Source: a virus. Taken from it: a DNA stretch of 27,897 nucleotides. Below, piece after piece: positions 27,524-27,897 of the stretch (positions within the stretch are counted from its first letter, which is position 1; each line of letters opens with the position of its first letter). Location of the stretch: the IMG/VR virus record IMGVR_UViG_3300000117_000033, positions 1-27,897 of that record; one strand, 5' to 3'. A model generated the notes under the pieces. That model made no database searches. It worked only from the letters and a program-made list of their open reading frames with translations, and was not told the DNA's origin. The position numbers and the translations under genes were made by a program.

Positions 27524-27897
27524 ATGGGATTACCAACATTACCACAAGAAGCAAACTTCACACCAGTTAAAAAACCTTTTATAAATCCATATGCTGTTGA
27601 TGTAATGGATAGAGAAGTAGAAGATATGTATACTTGGGTTCACCCAGATACAGGTGCTTTTATATGTAACTCAGGAAGTAAACATAAAGCTACTAACTTT
27701 GTAGATAGATATGAACCTTTTAGACAACGTGTTGAAGAGTCAGATGTAATAGATGTATCTGAAATTACTGGTTCACCTAGGCTATATAACAAAGGTAGTG
27801 TACTACAAGCTAGGTTTAATCTTAAGAAATATGATATGCAAAAAGTATTAGGAGAACCTGCTGGTGTTCGTATGACCTACAGAGATTCACATAATCA
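27524..27897 (+). CDS. Partial gene at right edge, unrecognised (possibly DUF932-like)
   Basis: ATG 27524, open to the right edge, 124 residues visible, with GAAAGGA upstream. It reads GLPTLPQEANFTPVKKPFIN, then DMYTWVHPDTGAFICNSGSK, then ATNFVDRYEPFRQRVEESDV, and near the edge NLKKYDMQKVLGEP, then RMTYRDSHN. The RDSHN near a strand of aromatic residues vaguely recalls DUF932-type phage proteins (RNSHD...GLMRL), but the diagnostic part lies outside the window. Treat as unknown. Confidence 0.55.
   Translation, partial: MGLPTLPQEANFTPVKKPFINPYAVDVMDREVEDMYTWVHPDTGAFICNSGSKHKATNFVDRYEPFRQRVEESDVIDVSEITGSPRLYNKGSVLQARFNLKKYDMQKVLGEPAGVRMTYRDSHN

Noticed and set aside
1-27897. tRNA genes, CRISPR arrays, insertion sequences, integrase or attachment sites
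   Set aside because: No cloverleaf, spaced repeat array, transposase, recombinase or integration signature was seen on either strand.

Overview
The window looks like part of a tailed-phage genome with a short, podovirus-type tail. The DNA is AT-rich, genes are tightly packed with 1-8 base overlaps, and no bacterial housekeeping gene, rRNA, tRNA, transposon or CRISPR array is visible. The terminase, portal, coat and tail-fibre sequences resemble, from memory, those of marine podoviruses of the HMO-2011 / pelagiphage kind. A marine alphaproteobacterial host (SAR11- or SAR116-like) is therefore an inference, not something the sequence proves.

Layout. Positions 1-21304 are a leftward (minus-strand) late module. 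Read in transcription order it holds: small basic proteins and a conserved 226-residue protein (21.3-19.4 kb); two lysine-rich proteins (19.4-17.1 kb); a small virion-like protein, a 25-residue membrane peptide and four small basic genes (17.1-15.8 kb); terminase small subunit, an HTH-bearing reading frame and terminase large subunit (15.8-13.6 kb); portal (13.6-11.4 kb); two head-associated genes and a large Ala/Gly-rich protein (11.5-8.7 kb); scaffold and major capsid protein (8.6-6.4 kb); a small head protein and an intrinsic terminator (6.4-5.86 kb); then tail genes and two fibre-type genes (5.85 kb to the left edge). Positions 22141-27897 are a rightward module of about 20 small genes, nearly all unrecognised, probably early host-takeover or accessory functions. 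Replication genes and lysis genes are not visible.

Between the modules, 21.3-22.14 kb is an apparent control and origin region. It holds paired operator-like repeats, iteron-like repeats, a perfect DnaA box and three strong stem-loops. A second structured non-coding stretch lies at 22.93-23.29 kb. A ~36 bp element occurs in inverted orientation at 21695-21730 and 23203-23239, and a ~21 bp motif follows a stem-loop at both 21918 and 22990.

Most interesting points: (1) a perfect A AAA AAG slippery heptamer at the end of the 209-residue gene, leading by -1 into an ORF that lacks any usual start codon and would give an ~844-residue fusion; (2) a terminase large subunit whose N-terminal HTH part lies in the upstream gene in another frame, joined by an RF2-like SD plus UGA arrangement; (3) the inverted repeat and hairpin system around the divergent control region. 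Candidates 1 and 2 could also be single-base assembly errors.
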